Assembly: GCF_921293095.1 (NCBI RefSeq)
Contig: NC_060248.1
Span: forward strand, 13,286,744 to 13,350,743
Source of the DNA: Ischnura elegans
Taxonomy: Eukaryota; Arthropoda; Insecta; Odonata; Coenagrionidae
DNA length: 64,000 bases
Direction: 5' to 3'
The position numbers were made by a program, and so were the translations under genes. Below, one piece after another: positions 50,801-60,411 of this stretch. The notes below the pieces were generated by a model. That model had not been told where the DNA came from. It saw only the letters and a list, made by a program, of their open reading frames with translations, and ran no database searches. Position 1 is the first letter of the stretch. Each line of letters begins with the position of its first letter.

Positions 50801-53800
50801 TTTTGTATTGAGTACACGTATTGTCATGATTAGATTTGCAATCGACTACTAAATATGGTTTAATTCATGACTTTCTAAAATAATTTTTATTAACTTTTGA
50901 CATTGGAAATAATGTTAAAAAGTGTTTTTAATGACCTAATTTAACAATTAATATGATGGAAATGAATATTGGATGAAAATGAGGTGTTTTATTCCAAAAC
51001 GCATTTTAGGAGTCAAATGACCCTTAGCCGTCTTCTAGGTAGCGTGGAACTCCCGTCCTCCTAGTGTTAAGTACAGGAAAGTGGACATGGCCACATATAC
51101 TAAAAATGATGTCTCACTAATTGAGACTGAAATAAGCACAGTTGATTTCTAATGTAAACAAACAATTTGAGCCATGAAAAAATAACACTATAATAATAAA
51201 AATACACCATGAGGAGAAATTGAACACAAGAAAATGAAGGAAAAACTAATAGTTAACTTTAGAGACCTAGATAACCATTCAATATAATCGAAAAATAAGT
51301 TCACAGACAGAAATCTCATCAAAAAACTTACGCCAACATGGTCCACATGGGATATAGAGCCGTTACTGCACATCATCCCTTGAACAAACACATACATTAA
51401 TGACAAAGCTAACTTGTCACCAAATCCTGGGCAGGAGATGTAATTATTGACGATAAAATATAAGTCATTGATCCATACATATTGGAATTTGCAATGCAAT
51501 GCCCGGGCCAATTGAGAAACCTGTAAAATATTGATCCATCACTGAGAAAAGGAAAGGAAGCCTCAAGTAAAACTCATATCAACCTCAAATGAGACATATA
51601 TCAACGACAGCTAGATAACACATACACACCTTGCCTTCCTTTTGCCACTCAGATGCTGGATAAGCAGACAATATACTTTTGATGCATTTTGAAAATTCAA
51701 GATTTGTTTCCACTGCATGCATTTGCATAATATACTTGTCAAGACTTGCAGTGAGAATGATACACAATAGGCTGTCCAATTCCTTGACAGAGTAGCACAT
51801 GCTCTTGTGACGCATCAAAATCAAAGATATGACTCTGAGGACCTAAGGAATGATACTTAGAATCTTAATTTCCACAAAATGACAGGCCAATGTCATCCAT
51901 TCCAAAGCCTACATGCACAAATACTATTTACATAGTACGTTCCCACCTACCAAAGGTAAGTTCATCAGTCTAGGATCAATTGAGTCCCCTTCTTCACTGT
52001 GCAAGCTCCGTTTCATCAGAGGAGTATCCCAAGATTCTAAAATCTCCCGGGATGCACCTTAAACAAACAAATGCGTGGAAGTTATAAAAAAACGCCTAAA
52101 CAACTCAATTCATTCACATTAATTTTCATGAGAAAAAAAAAGGGAATTGAACCAAGGACCTTTGGATTTCTGGGCAATTACATGGATCACTGTGATATAC
52201 AGGTAGTTTAATTCTCATGACGAGTTCACCAAGGTTCAACGGTGCTAGGTGTTAAGCCCTCGCGGTCCATTAAGGATGGCAACGTGAGGGAATATGGGCT
52301 TCACAGGCAGGGGCGCAGCCAGGAATTAAGGCTGGCGGGGCTTAGGTGCAACCAATACCGGGGTGTGTGGGGGTATGGAATACTCACCAGGATAAGCGGT
52401 AGGTGCGAGATTAATAAATTGCAGAAATTTAAGATAAATGGTTCAAAATGGTGAGTTTTGCGGCTTTCTGAGGGATATTTTTTTAAAATCCTTACACTAT
52501 TCTATTAGTAATATCAATCCAATTAAGTAAAATGGATTAAACTTAGCATTTCTCTGAGCTCTGGGGGGGGTTTAACCTCCAAAACCCCCCCCCCCCCTCG
52601 CTGCGCCACTGTTCACAGGAGCCACTACTGAAAGGTGAACCCCATGCCAGCGCTAACACTGAGCTTGTCAGTGAATTTTTTCTCATGGCAATTGAAGCAC
52701 AACTGTTCACTAAGCAGGTTTGAAATAAACCACATGCACAGTGGAAGGACAAGTGAACGTAGGGGATAAGATATATTGGCCCATCTGCATTGCATTAGTT
52801 GACTTGATAGGCCTTTTCAAAGAAGTATATTAGTATCAGAAAGAGAAACATATCAGCATAACTGAATACATTTTAATTCCAATTCCAAATATTCAAATTC
52901 ATCACTCATATGCTTAAAATTGCATTTCACCAAACAATGTGGCAAAGCATACTTTTTTCAGAACATTGCAAGCATAAATTGTAGACGGTAGGTAGGCCGA
53001 CAGGATTAAGTGCTTTGCTCACAAAAGTTTGTGTCTGTCCTATCTGATCCCCACAGACCGGTAAATTAAAAATCAGCTCACCATAGTTGCAGAACACAGT
53101 TAACAGGTCTTCCTTCGTTGGTATCCACCTCGGAGTCCTTCCTTCCTCAGTGTTCAACAGGTGGTACACCAATGTGTCGCAACTTGCATCTACAAGCAGC
53201 TTAGAGCAATGACAAGAAGTCAAGTAAAAAAGGTACTTGTTCAAGTGACTAAATATCACTTTATTCTTCATTGAGTGCTGTTGGAAAATGCCAAGTACAA
53301 TTAAATTCTGCGTGACATAATTAGACTCTTTTCGGCCATTTACACAAAATCGGGACTATTAACATGAATACCTATAATTATATTAAGATAAAAATAGATC
53401 TTGAATTATATATATGCTAGAGAAACCCTCCATGCCTCAAAAAACTTTTCCCACTGTTTGCCTAGGCCGGAACTCACCTTCAACAGTCCTCTCTGAATTA
53501 CTTCGTGCAAATCTGAACAGGGAATGTGAAAAAGTGGATGGTTCATAATATTTGCAGGTTTTGACTCGCAAAGATTCTTGTGTAGCAAAACTGCAAGGAA
53601 AAGAAATAAATAAAAACAACAACACCAAGCAAATTCCATCTTCGAAAACTTGCTCACCGTCGTCAAAAAGCTTCCCAGCACAAGAGGGATCGAAAACATC
53701 AACTCCCTTCCGTTTAAAGTTGATGCTCTGGTTACCCTGCCCTGGATTAAGCACTCCTCCAACATCAGCATTTTCTGCCGAAGACGATTCTCCCATACAA

Positions 53801-54121
53801 AAGGCTTTTGGGTAAAAAAACACAATAACCTTAAAATACAAGCTCATTATGACCACCACTAGGAATAAAAACTCAAATTCTTACTATCATCATTCTTTAC
53901 TACTGGATCATCCTCGAAAATTCTTTTTTCTAGCCTGAACCGCTGCGATCGTTTTTCCAATATTTCGTTGGCATCCAAATCATCAAAGCTCGAACTCTGA
54001 ATTCAATGAGAAAAATTACACCTTAGCTTAATTACAGAAAATGAAATTAGAACCTCGTAATGAAATGAAAAAAATCGTATCTAGAATTAACTATAAATAT
54101 TACCATCATAGTGACACTCAT
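41699..54121 (-). CDS. SLF2/FAM178-type SMC5-SMC6 localisation factor, 10 exons
   Basis: Ten exons join in phase into 472 codons: 54104-54121, 53885-53996, 53658-53804, 53478-53590, 52953-53199, 51951-52057, 51630-51842, 51332-51520, 44649-44777 and 41699-41842. Supporting stretches are RWIPTKEDLLTVFCNYGE, VLRVISLILMRHKSMCYSVK then LLCIILTASLDK, SQLARALHCKF..GDKLALSLMYVF and VKELITRAATIWK. They follow the order and spacing of the C-terminal FAM178 domain of vertebrate SLF2 (W.PS..DL.TVFYNYG; VVKFLHLCL...LL.LLF...LEKQ; LRQCLSLVII; VKDLVARIHGKW). In vertebrates SLF2 with SLF1 brings SMC5/6 to DNA damage and to extrachromosomal DNA. This protein keeps that domain after a short acidic/basic N-terminus (DDLDANEILEKRSQRFRLEK) and lacks the long disordered N-terminal half. 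The assignment is from memory of the family; a distant helical-repeat relative is the alternative. Confidence 0.72.
42657..43419. mobile_element. hAT-type non-autonomous element, 763 bp
   Basis: Begins caagggtggatccaggattt and ends aaatctgcctatg (weak inverted repeat CA..GG..GAT), flanked by perfect 8-bp duplications attgtgag (42,649-42,656 and 43,420-43,427). No coding content. Located in SLF2-like intron 9. Confidence 0.75.
44649..44777 (-). CDS. SLF2-like exon 9
   Basis: 43 codons, VEHISKIFKVDSLLNIDHHS and QYFVLLMVESLVTNLIFSMN. Phase 0 at both ends, acceptor tcctctag, donor TCG|gtaagt. It corresponds to the region before the last SLF2 helices (YYLTYILLHLV). Confidence 0.75.
45152..45413. 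mobile_element. hAT-type MITE, 262 bp
   Basis: Ends cagggatgccgac and gtcagcgctactg are imperfect inverted repeats; perfect 8-bp flanking duplication caagttta (45,144-45,151 and 45,414-45,421). The interior is non-coding with G-rich and C-rich subterminal tracts. Confidence 0.8.
45715..46380 (-). repeat. 0.66-kb TIR repeat, copy 1 (inverted)
   Basis: Reverse-complement copy of the repeats at 49,597 and 58,656. Shared landmarks include ttcatcaaagaaaatgaaag, ccaaataatttgtttatt, gtgacatcacagggacctag, ccaatgcatgcatgaggcac and aaaccaccctatt. The outer end (tacagtagctccc) is altered relative to the other copies. Confidence 0.85.
46383..46799 (+). other. Left part of the unit enclosed by the inverted 0.66-kb repeats
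   Basis: The plus strand holds a 113-codon frame (46,570-46,911) reading HKQLKENLRTYFGLQISKSI and HQERDIVGIVSEFPMGLREH before it enters the mariner end. No family recognised. It continues beyond the mariner at 49,024-49,596. Confidence 0.3.
46800..49023 (-). mobile_element. mariner element, decayed, interrupted by a LINE
   Basis: Perfect 28-bp terminal inverted repeats (cgagggtggtttgaaaagtt then ctcggaat at the left; attccgagaacttttcaaac .. caccctcg at the right). The right flank is TA and the left is TT, so one target base has changed. Transposase text on the minus strand is KFGRESLDDGPRKGRPRS, TKDETWVHYYSPETK, WKHDDYPSPKKAKTILSTGK and, beyond the LINE, TSNEELVAGVDNYFAGLEKS and GDYIEK-stop. 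In-frame stops occur (for example in the upstream LAC*MSYKRVYY and KLSAR* segments), so it is inactive. Its true length without the LINE is about 1.15 kb. Confidence 0.85.
47070..48131 (-). mobile_element. LINE, 5'-truncated, inside the mariner
   Basis: 1,062 bp flanked by a perfect 14-bp target duplication tctgacggaggcat (47,056-47,069 and 48,132-48,145). The minus strand encodes the second half of a non-LTR reverse transcriptase: GVKQGDGLSATLFILAL, the catalytic YADDIVIVA, SSFKYLGALVTSDN, LIRPVVTYGCE, then after one in-frame TGA (47,486-47,488) ERRILRKIYGP and RLRWVGHLIRM. It ends with a short gaagatgatg-type tail. Apart from that stop the frame is open, so insertion was fairly recent. RTE-like clade suspected but not certain. 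Confidence 0.85.
49024..49596 (+). other. Right part of the unit enclosed by the inverted 0.66-kb repeats
   Basis: Contains plus-strand frames of 80-92 residues without known motifs and a direct repeat tcatttagagtcagctat at 49,266 and 49,545. It would be contiguous with 46,383-46,799 before the mariner arrived. Confidence 0.3.
49597..50264 (+). repeat. 0.66-kb TIR repeat, copy 2
   Basis: Starts ta-gggtggtttcc and ends gaaaaccaccc-ta, so the copy has its own short inverted repeats and TA flanks. It is similar along its length to copy 3 at 58,656 and, inverted, to copy 1. No ORF; gacgtca palindromes inside. Confidence 0.85.
50270..51331. other. SLF2-like intron 8, right part, nothing recognised
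   Basis: AT-rich, no frames over 50 codons with known motifs and no transposon ends found. Confidence 0.4.
51332..51520 (-). CDS. SLF2-like exon 8
   Basis: 63 codons: VSQLARALHCKFQYVWINDL, YFIVNNYISCPGFGDKLALS and LMYVFVQGMM. Acceptor attttacag, donor GGC|gtaagt. It matches SLF2 ELCLALSELSSHHHNLLKVVQLVP..GRQLRQCLSLVII. Confidence 0.78.
51630..51842 (-). CDS. SLF2-like exon 7
   Basis: 71 codons: VLRVISLILMRHKSMCYSVK, ELDSLLCIILTASLDKYIMQ and SILSAYPASEWQKEGK. The best match to the SLF2 domain (VVKFLHLCLMV..YTDQEIQKLLVLLFRLHLEKQL..W). Phase 0 both sides. Confidence 0.8.
51951..52057 (-). CDS. SLF2-like exon 6
   Basis: Reads ASREILESWDTPLMKRSLHS then EEGDSIDPRLMNLPL after joining exon 5 in phase 1. 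Acceptor tttaag, donor TTG|gtaggt. Confidence 0.72.
52140..52205 (-). repeat. tRNA-like SINE head, copy 4 (weak)
   Basis: Minus strand: cacagtgatccatgtaattg then cccagaaatccaaaggtcc and ttggttcaattccc, with the same layout as the other SINE heads and a mutated B box. Confidence 0.4.
52308..52611 (-). mobile_element. hAT-type MITE, copy B, 8-bp target duplication
   Basis: Starts caggggcgcagccaggaatt and ends ctgcgccactg; perfect 8-bp duplication ttcacagg (52,300-52,307 and 52,612-52,619). Reverse-orientation homologue of the 13,395 element, located between exons 5 and 6 of the SLF2-like gene. Confidence 0.85.
52953..53199 (-). CDS. SLF2-like exon 5
   Basis: Encodes LLVDASCDTLVYHLLNTEEG, RWIPTKEDLLTVFCNYGELI and FVSKALNPVGLPTVYNLCLQ. 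Acceptor gctctaag, phase 1 donor gtatgc. The W.P...DL.TVF.NYG segment is a marker of the family. Confidence 0.78.
53478..53590 (-). CDS. SLF2-like exon 4
   Basis: Encodes LLHKNLCESKPANIMNHPLF then HIPCSDLHEVIQRGLLK. Acceptor tccttgcag, donor AAG|gtgagt. Confidence 0.75.
53658..53804 (-). CDS. SLF2-like exon 3
   Basis: Encodes FCMGESSSAENADVGGVLNP, a hydrophilic linker, and KRKGVDVFDPSCAGKLFDD. Acceptor acccaaaag, phase 1 donor gtgagc. A serine/acidic disordered segment. Confidence 0.72.
53885..53996 (-). CDS. SLF2-like exon 2
   Basis: Encodes SSSFDDLDANEILEKRSQRF then RLEKRIFEDDPVVKNDD. Charged, probably helical or disordered. Acceptor gaattcag, phase 1 donor gtaaga. Confidence 0.75.
54104..54121 (-). 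CDS. SLF2-like exon 1 (start codon)
   Basis: Six codons, MSVTMM, to donor ATG|gtaata; joins exon 2 in phase 0. The only ATG just upstream with a usable donor, so it is the likely start. Confidence 0.65.
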
Positions 54122-55354
54122 CGACGTTCAAATTTACTGAACGCATACCGTATTTAGATACCAGAAAAAGGCACTAACGACCCTGCCATGTAAGTAGAAC
54201 CAGTAAATAGATATTAGGGATATTAGCCAATAAAACCAAATTATCTGACGAGAAGCGCGAGCAGCATATGTAATTCATCCCTATTCACCTATACTTCCAA
54301 ATACCAATGTCACCTGTAATTCGTACTAAGGAGTATATAGATATACGCAGGAGTAACTTTGAATTCAAATTACAACATTTCTAACGCCTTTAGGGCAGCG
54401 GAATTGGATTTGTTGTTGAATTTGTTTATTCATAATTGCAGAGATTGCAGATATCGTAATTTGACAGTCATTTGTTCACCGACAACCGAGCGACGGGAGT
54501 GACCACAAATTCGAATCGTGAGAATGGTCGTCGCTCAATGCGCATTGTAATTAGTTTTTCAAAATTGCCACTCGCGACGCCACTAGTCATCAATATCCAC
54601 CTTTATGAATATTGACATCTTCTTCCATGTTTAAAGCTCTATTAAAATTTAAGCTCTTTCATTTCCTTCGAATTGGTTGTTGGCTAGGTTAATCTAGTCT
54701 TAATGTGTACTTCTGTGAAGCATTTAGCTTGTAGCTCGTTAATTTGGGCCGGTTGTTTTTATTGTGCATCTGATGAAATATAAACCGAGATTTCCTAAAA
54801 TATTGTTACCTGTGAAGGGTGCCCAATTTCGGCGTTTCTATTAACTGTTTAACGGAGGTCATTGTGGCTTGTTCACCCATTAAAGGTAGTACTGTAGCAA
54901 GGTTGGTACAGTAGTACCTTGAACGGCGTAGCACTACCTATCGGCAGTTTCATTCGCACGGAGGTTTTTGAGCCCATCTGTCGGCAGGGTTGCACATCTT
55001 GACTGCAATGTCCGTGTTTCTATGACGATCACGACCGATCACGACGACAATACCACAATACAATCTTTTGTGGGCCGATCGTGTAATCCATATTGTGTCA
55101 TCTTAAAAAAAAAAATGGGTGTCACCGGGTGAAATCAGTATAAAGTACACAACTGGATGCCTTCAATAAAATGAAGTGAAGTGTATGGCATTTCTATTGA
55201 TCATATGGGATGTTTTCGGTCATGAAAATCGCTCAAGGTATATAATGCAGTACATAGGTCTATTTTGCATTGGCTCTCATCTGTTCTAATTTTATACCAG
55301 TATTTGTGTTTGTTGGTAGCGAAGTAATCTCCGTGTAACGCAGTATAACCTAAG
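54122..55354. promoter_or_regulatory. Bidirectional promoter region between SLF2-like and plus-strand gene
   Basis: A 1.2-kb head-to-head intergenic space. I see no convincing TATA box; a moderately GC-richer stretch with cgatcacgacgac-type repeats lies at 55,020-55,085. Shared regulation is inferred from arrangement only. Confidence 0.4.
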
Positions 55355-55471
55355 ATGTCCCTGCGACACGGTGTCCGTGAGTTGGAACCCGAGGAAATCT
55401 TCATGGAGCTCAAGAAACTGTATGAAGGCCAAATTGAGAGAACGTTTAAGAAAAGCTGTGACGACTCAGAG
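55355..55471 (+). CDS. Unidentified plus-strand gene, exon 1
   Basis: ATG at 55,355, then 39 codons: MSLRHGVRELEPEEIFMELK and KLYEGQIERTFKKSCDDSE, to donor GAG|gtattg. Charged and predicted helical. The sequence aagATGT is acceptable start context. I do not recognise the protein. It joins the exon at 61,572 in phase 0. Confidence 0.6.
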
Positions 55472-56616
55472 GTATTGGGTATTTGAATCTTCCCATATTA
55501 GAGTTAAATTTAAAGAACATTACAACGTCAACATTGCCACAAAAATCCCCGGAAGATTAAAACAGGTGGCAATTACTCTCGGAACTTTAATCTTATTCAA
55601 TCGGCAAGGTCTCTGCATCATAACGTTGCCGTAAGTTGGTCCAGGAGCTTTCCTTGAACTGCTGAAAAGCGGGCGCGTTCCGAAATTTATTGGCGGTTCT
55701 ACTTCAGCGACAGAAGGGAAAACAATATGACTGCTTCTGCCAACAAAGCGGTTTTTTAGAAACTGTCAACAGTAGGCTTAGCCACTGGCATACCCACTTC
55801 GCACTGCACCCTTTTTCTGGAAAAGTGTTTGTTAACCTTTAAAGTCTGTGGACTTGCTAAGTCCTTCCACTCCGAAGTACAAAAATATGAACTTGTCAGA
55901 TGTTCTACCGCCATACAAGCCCCTTGCAAAACTAATCATCAGGCGTAATGCCTATCATGTATTTTGTAGTAAGGTGACCTTTACAATGGGGAATCATTTG
56001 AATCCCTCAGCTCTGGCTCGAGAGAACAAGGTTTCTTAATGCTATTTATATGAAGTCAACCACCACACATGTGTAAATGAAACTTGAAAAATATGTCGTT
56101 GAATTGCTGCTTATTCTTAATGCCAGCCATCTTACTAACCACCACAGTATGTGATTGAGTAGATGCAGAGCATGGAGGAAATGGGCCATGGCGGTGGGGA
56201 CAGAAATGGCAAAGAGTATCAATGGCGCTCAAAAACTCATGTTTTGTTTCAGCTTAATGAGGCGAAAAATCAATTTGTTGTCAATCTCCTTGTATTATAC
56301 ATTGATCCCATTACACATTGCTACGATCACCACACCCTCAGACTCCTTAGCATGTTCATTGATGTCAGTCCTGTTAATGTGCTCACATTGTTGTCAAGAG
56401 TGCTAGCTCACATCGTTGTCAGAGTGCTAGAGTTCCAGAACTTTTGGCCTTTGACTACACCTAGAAAATAAGTGAGTCTGGCATGCCATACTGCTCGGTC
56501 GAGCTATATTAGCCCTTCATCAGCTGCCATGATGAGGGTTTGAGGAGAAATCTTTTCCTCTAACATCTTCCTCGTTAAGCAACAACATAGTCATCCTCAG
56601 TTGTGGAATTTCCCAG

Positions 56617-57422
56617 GTAAAAAGATTTGGTCTGTAACTGAACTGGAACGGGGGTGGAGCTAGAGGTCTGTTGGTGGTCTGGAACTGGGGAGAAATCGAA
56701 ACATTACTCCGAACCTGTATGGTCTGCAACTGGTCCGGACAATGCGTGGGTAAACTGGTCTGGACCCTGGTGCAGTCTTGTAACTGGTCTGTACATACTG
56801 CTTGCCACGCTGCTCTGGAATTGGTCTGTATTTGGAGGGTTTATCTAGTATATTCTCAGAGGATCTATGTGGTCTGGACCCTGGTGCAGTCTTGTGTGTA
56901 ACTGGTCTTTACATACTGCTTGCCATGCTGCTCTGGAATTGGTCTGGATTTGGAGGGTTTCTAGTCTTATTCTCAGAGGATCTATGTGGTCTGGAACTAC
57001 TCTGTTCTAATGACTATCTGGTTTGTACTATTTAACCTGAGACTTAGTATAACTCAAATACCAGTCAATCTCATCGATCTGACTGTAGACCATTGACTCT
57101 CTTGGATTTTTTCAGAATAGTTCCAGATCAGTGGAAACTTGTGGAATATTTCAGCATAGTTACAGACTAGATCCAAACTAGATGCAGACCATCGAAAATT
57201 ACAGTACAGTTACAGGCAGTTGGTCCAGATCAGTTACACACCATTGAATATTAGAGCACAGTTACTGACCAGAATCCCTGACTATGGTACAGACTATTCT
57301 CCTTTGCCTCTCTGAAATCCAGACCAGTCCAGTTATGTTACAGGCCGCTTACAGAACAAAATTTAGCCTTTCAGACCAGTTGCACACCAGATCCAGGTGA
57401 GTTACAGACCAAATATTTTTAC
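56617..57422. mobile_element. TIR element with polarised GGTCTG / CAGACC arrays
   Basis: The ends share an inverted repeat, gtaaaaa.atttggtctgt followed by aact (56,617-56,639 and 57,400-57,422). The left half has a dozen or more ctggtctg/ggtctg motifs on the plus strand; the right half has the reverse complement (cagacc, ccagatc, agttacag). A tandem pair of about 115 bp lies at 56,754-56,985 (tctggaccctggtgcagtct ... cagaggatctatg). No transposase. The target duplication is unclear. Confidence 0.65.
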
Positions 57423-58080
57423 TTCGATAAACTTGAGTGAAAAACATGTCTCTACTTCAAAATACTCGGAATTCAAGAAAAAAACTTATGGCCGATGAAA
57501 AATTATATCCCTCGTCTTCACAGCCAGCTAATTCCATCTTTCACGAAAAGCATTTTCCTGCAACCTTTGGAATATTATTCTGAATCAAAAATCACTGCTT
57601 GAAGAGAACTGCATTTGTGGAAAGCCTTGTAAAGATACGCCTCCCCAGCACGGTTAGAGCACTGAGGAATGCTGTATATTCTGTTGCTTCGTTTTCTCCT
57701 TTCCGATGAAATGTTATGTTTTCCTTCATTATGATTGGAAATAAGATAATGGAAATTGTGCTATCTAAGGAAGTAAATATTATGAGCAGAACTGCTAACA
57801 ACTTGTCAGGAAAAAATGAATATTATTTGCATGGTGGAAACTAAGATTTTTTTATTAATAGTAATTTGTTTACATAGTTTGACATAGCAACACTATTTAC
57901 CACTAATTGTAAGCTTTAGAGAACTGTCTTTTCTTTGATTATTTACAATGGCAAGGAGAGGATGACCTGATATAGGTTGTCAAATTCAATCAAATGTGTG
58001 GCGAGTTACCTTATGAGGTAACTACTGATAGCCAGCGAGAGACAGATAATAGTAATAGTCATATTGTTATGGCAGAATTA
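57423..58080. other. Intron of plus-strand gene, nothing recognised
   Basis: AT-rich; a 69-residue minus-strand frame at 57,592-57,801 has no family resemblance. Confidence 0.4.
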
Positions 58081-58084
58081 CATA

Positions 58085-58475
58085 CTAGAGTGACTGAAAA
58101 TGAAGCGGAGTGGCTTATAATGCATTGAGTTCGTGTGCATCAAACCAACAACAACGAGCGCGTGATCCTGGAGCAAGTAGAATTCAACTACTATTTGGAA
58201 ATACATAGATTATTGTGCTAATAAATCAGTTGTGATTGGGAAAAAGAATATGATTTGTCAACATCGTAAGGCATTAAAATACAGGGTTGAATCTACTGGA
58301 TTATGTTGTGCTGGTGGAAAAGTAAAATTCCCACAGTTGGTATCACCAACTGATCCATTATGCTCATTAGTTTCTGGGATGGGGAATGATTCTTACCACG
58401 TCTTTGTCAACGTACAAAAATATAACAGTTGTTTTCAAATGACTAGGTTTGGTGCAATGCATATTGTGCTGGACA
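58085..58475 (+). pseudogene. Helitron replicase N-terminal fragment
   Basis: The plus frame reads RKALKYRVESTGLCCAGGKV then KFPQLVSPTDPLCSLVSG and VQKYNSCFQMTRFGAMHI, the conserved CCxxGKVxLPxL..PPxxL...LNNIRxYNSxFxMTSFG block just before the Helitron Rep domain. Upstream, in another frame, TENEAE and QQQRARD-like text may be the preceding charged region, so a frameshift lies between. Rep and helicase domains are missing. Confidence 0.65.
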
Positions 58476-58655
58476 ATTCTAAGCTCCACCTACGAGGAAT
58501 TATAACATTATACTGCCTGATAAAATTTAACTTTGTATTTGTTTCAGAAATAATTTTACAAATCTTAAATAATGCGAATACAATAACACTACAATACAAG
58601 TGTAATTTATCACTTACTGGGAGTGCAGTTGCCACTTCCTGATGTAGATCATCAA

Positions 58656-59311
58656 TAGGGTGGTTTCCTATTATTTTTTATTGTCTACATTGAAAGATTA
58701 TTAACTCCTGGAGTACGTATTTCACGCTTTTAGATTTTTAAATGACGATATCTATTTTTCGCGATTAAATGAAAAATTTTCAAGCCCGCGAAAATGCGAG
58801 GAGTAAGTATGAATGCTGGGAAAACTGTTTGACGTCATTCTGGTTCCCGCTGCCGCAAGTGAGGTGACCTTGGAGCGAGGCTTTGAGCGCTGATACGACG
58901 CAGGATGCTAGCAGGTAGCTGAGTACCATGCTAGCTGGTAGCGCTTGGCTTAAATAAGGATTATTAATACCTTATCAAACGAAGAAAACTTTCCGACCTT
59001 AGCCAGTTTTAATAGGTGATTATTAAGACATGTTTGCCCAAGCTCTGTGCCTCATGCATGCATTGGTAATCTCAGAAGATGTAAAACTCCTATCTTCTCA
59101 TGTAGAAACTAGGTCCCTGTGACGTCACTTTGAGTGGAATCGCATGGTCGCCAATCTGGCCTTTTTCAAATGAGGATAAAAATTGACCATTGCCATTCGT
59201 CTAAACCGGTATTTCTAAAACCAAATAATTTGTATATTATGAATACACTCATGGTGGGTAAGGAATCGTAATGAATGCCTTTCGTTTTCTTTGATGAAGG
59301 AAACTACCCTA
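58656..59311 (+). repeat. 0.66-kb TIR repeat, copy 3
   Basis: Starts ta-gggtggtttcc and ends ggaaactaccc-ta. Same family as 45,715 and 49,597, standing alone here. It shows that the repeat moves as a unit of its own. Confidence 0.85.
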
Positions 59312-60411
59312 TTCCTACAAATTTATTTTATGGGTAATCCAAATGCGGAAGTTTATAGACGGTGTGCTCACAATCCAACGGTGAAGTGAAGTATTGAACC
59401 ACAAACACATTTTCATCAGAATTACAAATTGGTCAAAATGTTAAAATGGTATTGGATAGGTTGCCATCCGACTGCAAAAATTTAATTATTGTTTATGCTC
59501 TGAAAAAAATGAAAAAATTTAGTGGATCAGAAAGCTTCATATTGTAACAGTGTTGTATTCAATGTAGATGAAGATATTATCTTCATTTGAATTGTAAGCA
59601 AGTTTTATTTAATAACTGCATTTAATAATCATATACGGCTAACAGTAATGACAAAAACAATTGTAGGTAGGAACTTATTTTCTGACATAATTATCTGTTA
59701 CACAATGATTAGATAATCCATGACATGGTTGAGCATCAAATGTTTGGACATATAACCAAAATTAGCCAAATTAGTTTAGCTGTTTTTGAGTTTTAGCTAG
59801 ACGAACAAACAGGAATTGATTTTTGTTAATGGTGATAGATGAAGGTGATAAGAAGTTCACTGGGTCATCTAGTATTTTATAATTGATTAATAATTACATT
59901 TATTTTACATTACAATACAATATATTATATGAAATGACCAGGAAAACATTTGCTGTCGATTCATGGTCATCATGATAGAAATCAATACATATTTTGATGA
60001 TGCAACAGTATACATTTGATGAAGTCCTTTTGAATGGTGGCCAAGCTATCAATCAGAAACAAATAGGTTGAATGAAATTTGCAGAAAACCCTTTCATGCT
60101 TATTTTTAACTTCTAATAACAGTATGGTATCCATGGTACCATAATACTGAATACTATAAGGTAATAGCACAGAGTAGATATATACAGAGGGGACAGTAGG
60201 TGGCTGTACCATAGGTTTCTCTGTAATGAAAAATCGCACGGCGGCCATATTGAAAATAAGTAAAATTATGCTGTAAATTCAAACCAAATAGTACTAACGA
60301 CTTACCATGAACCAAAAAAAGAGAGTTTAAAATTAAAAGTAGCCTAATTATTACTTTACTAATAAAGGTAGAGCAAGGAACGCCAAATCGCACGCACAAA
60401 TCCTGCAGTTA
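59312..60411. other. Intron of plus-strand gene; possible retroelement 3' tail
   Basis: No gene. At 59,775-59,825 the phrase agctgtttttgagttttagc then tagacgaacaaacag resembles tails common to insect retroelement relics (RTE-like), too short to assign. Confidence 0.35.

Noticed and set aside
53552-53862. Plus-strand frames antisense to SLF2-like exons
   Set aside because: They overlap phase-consistent minus-strand exons with proper splice sites; shadows.
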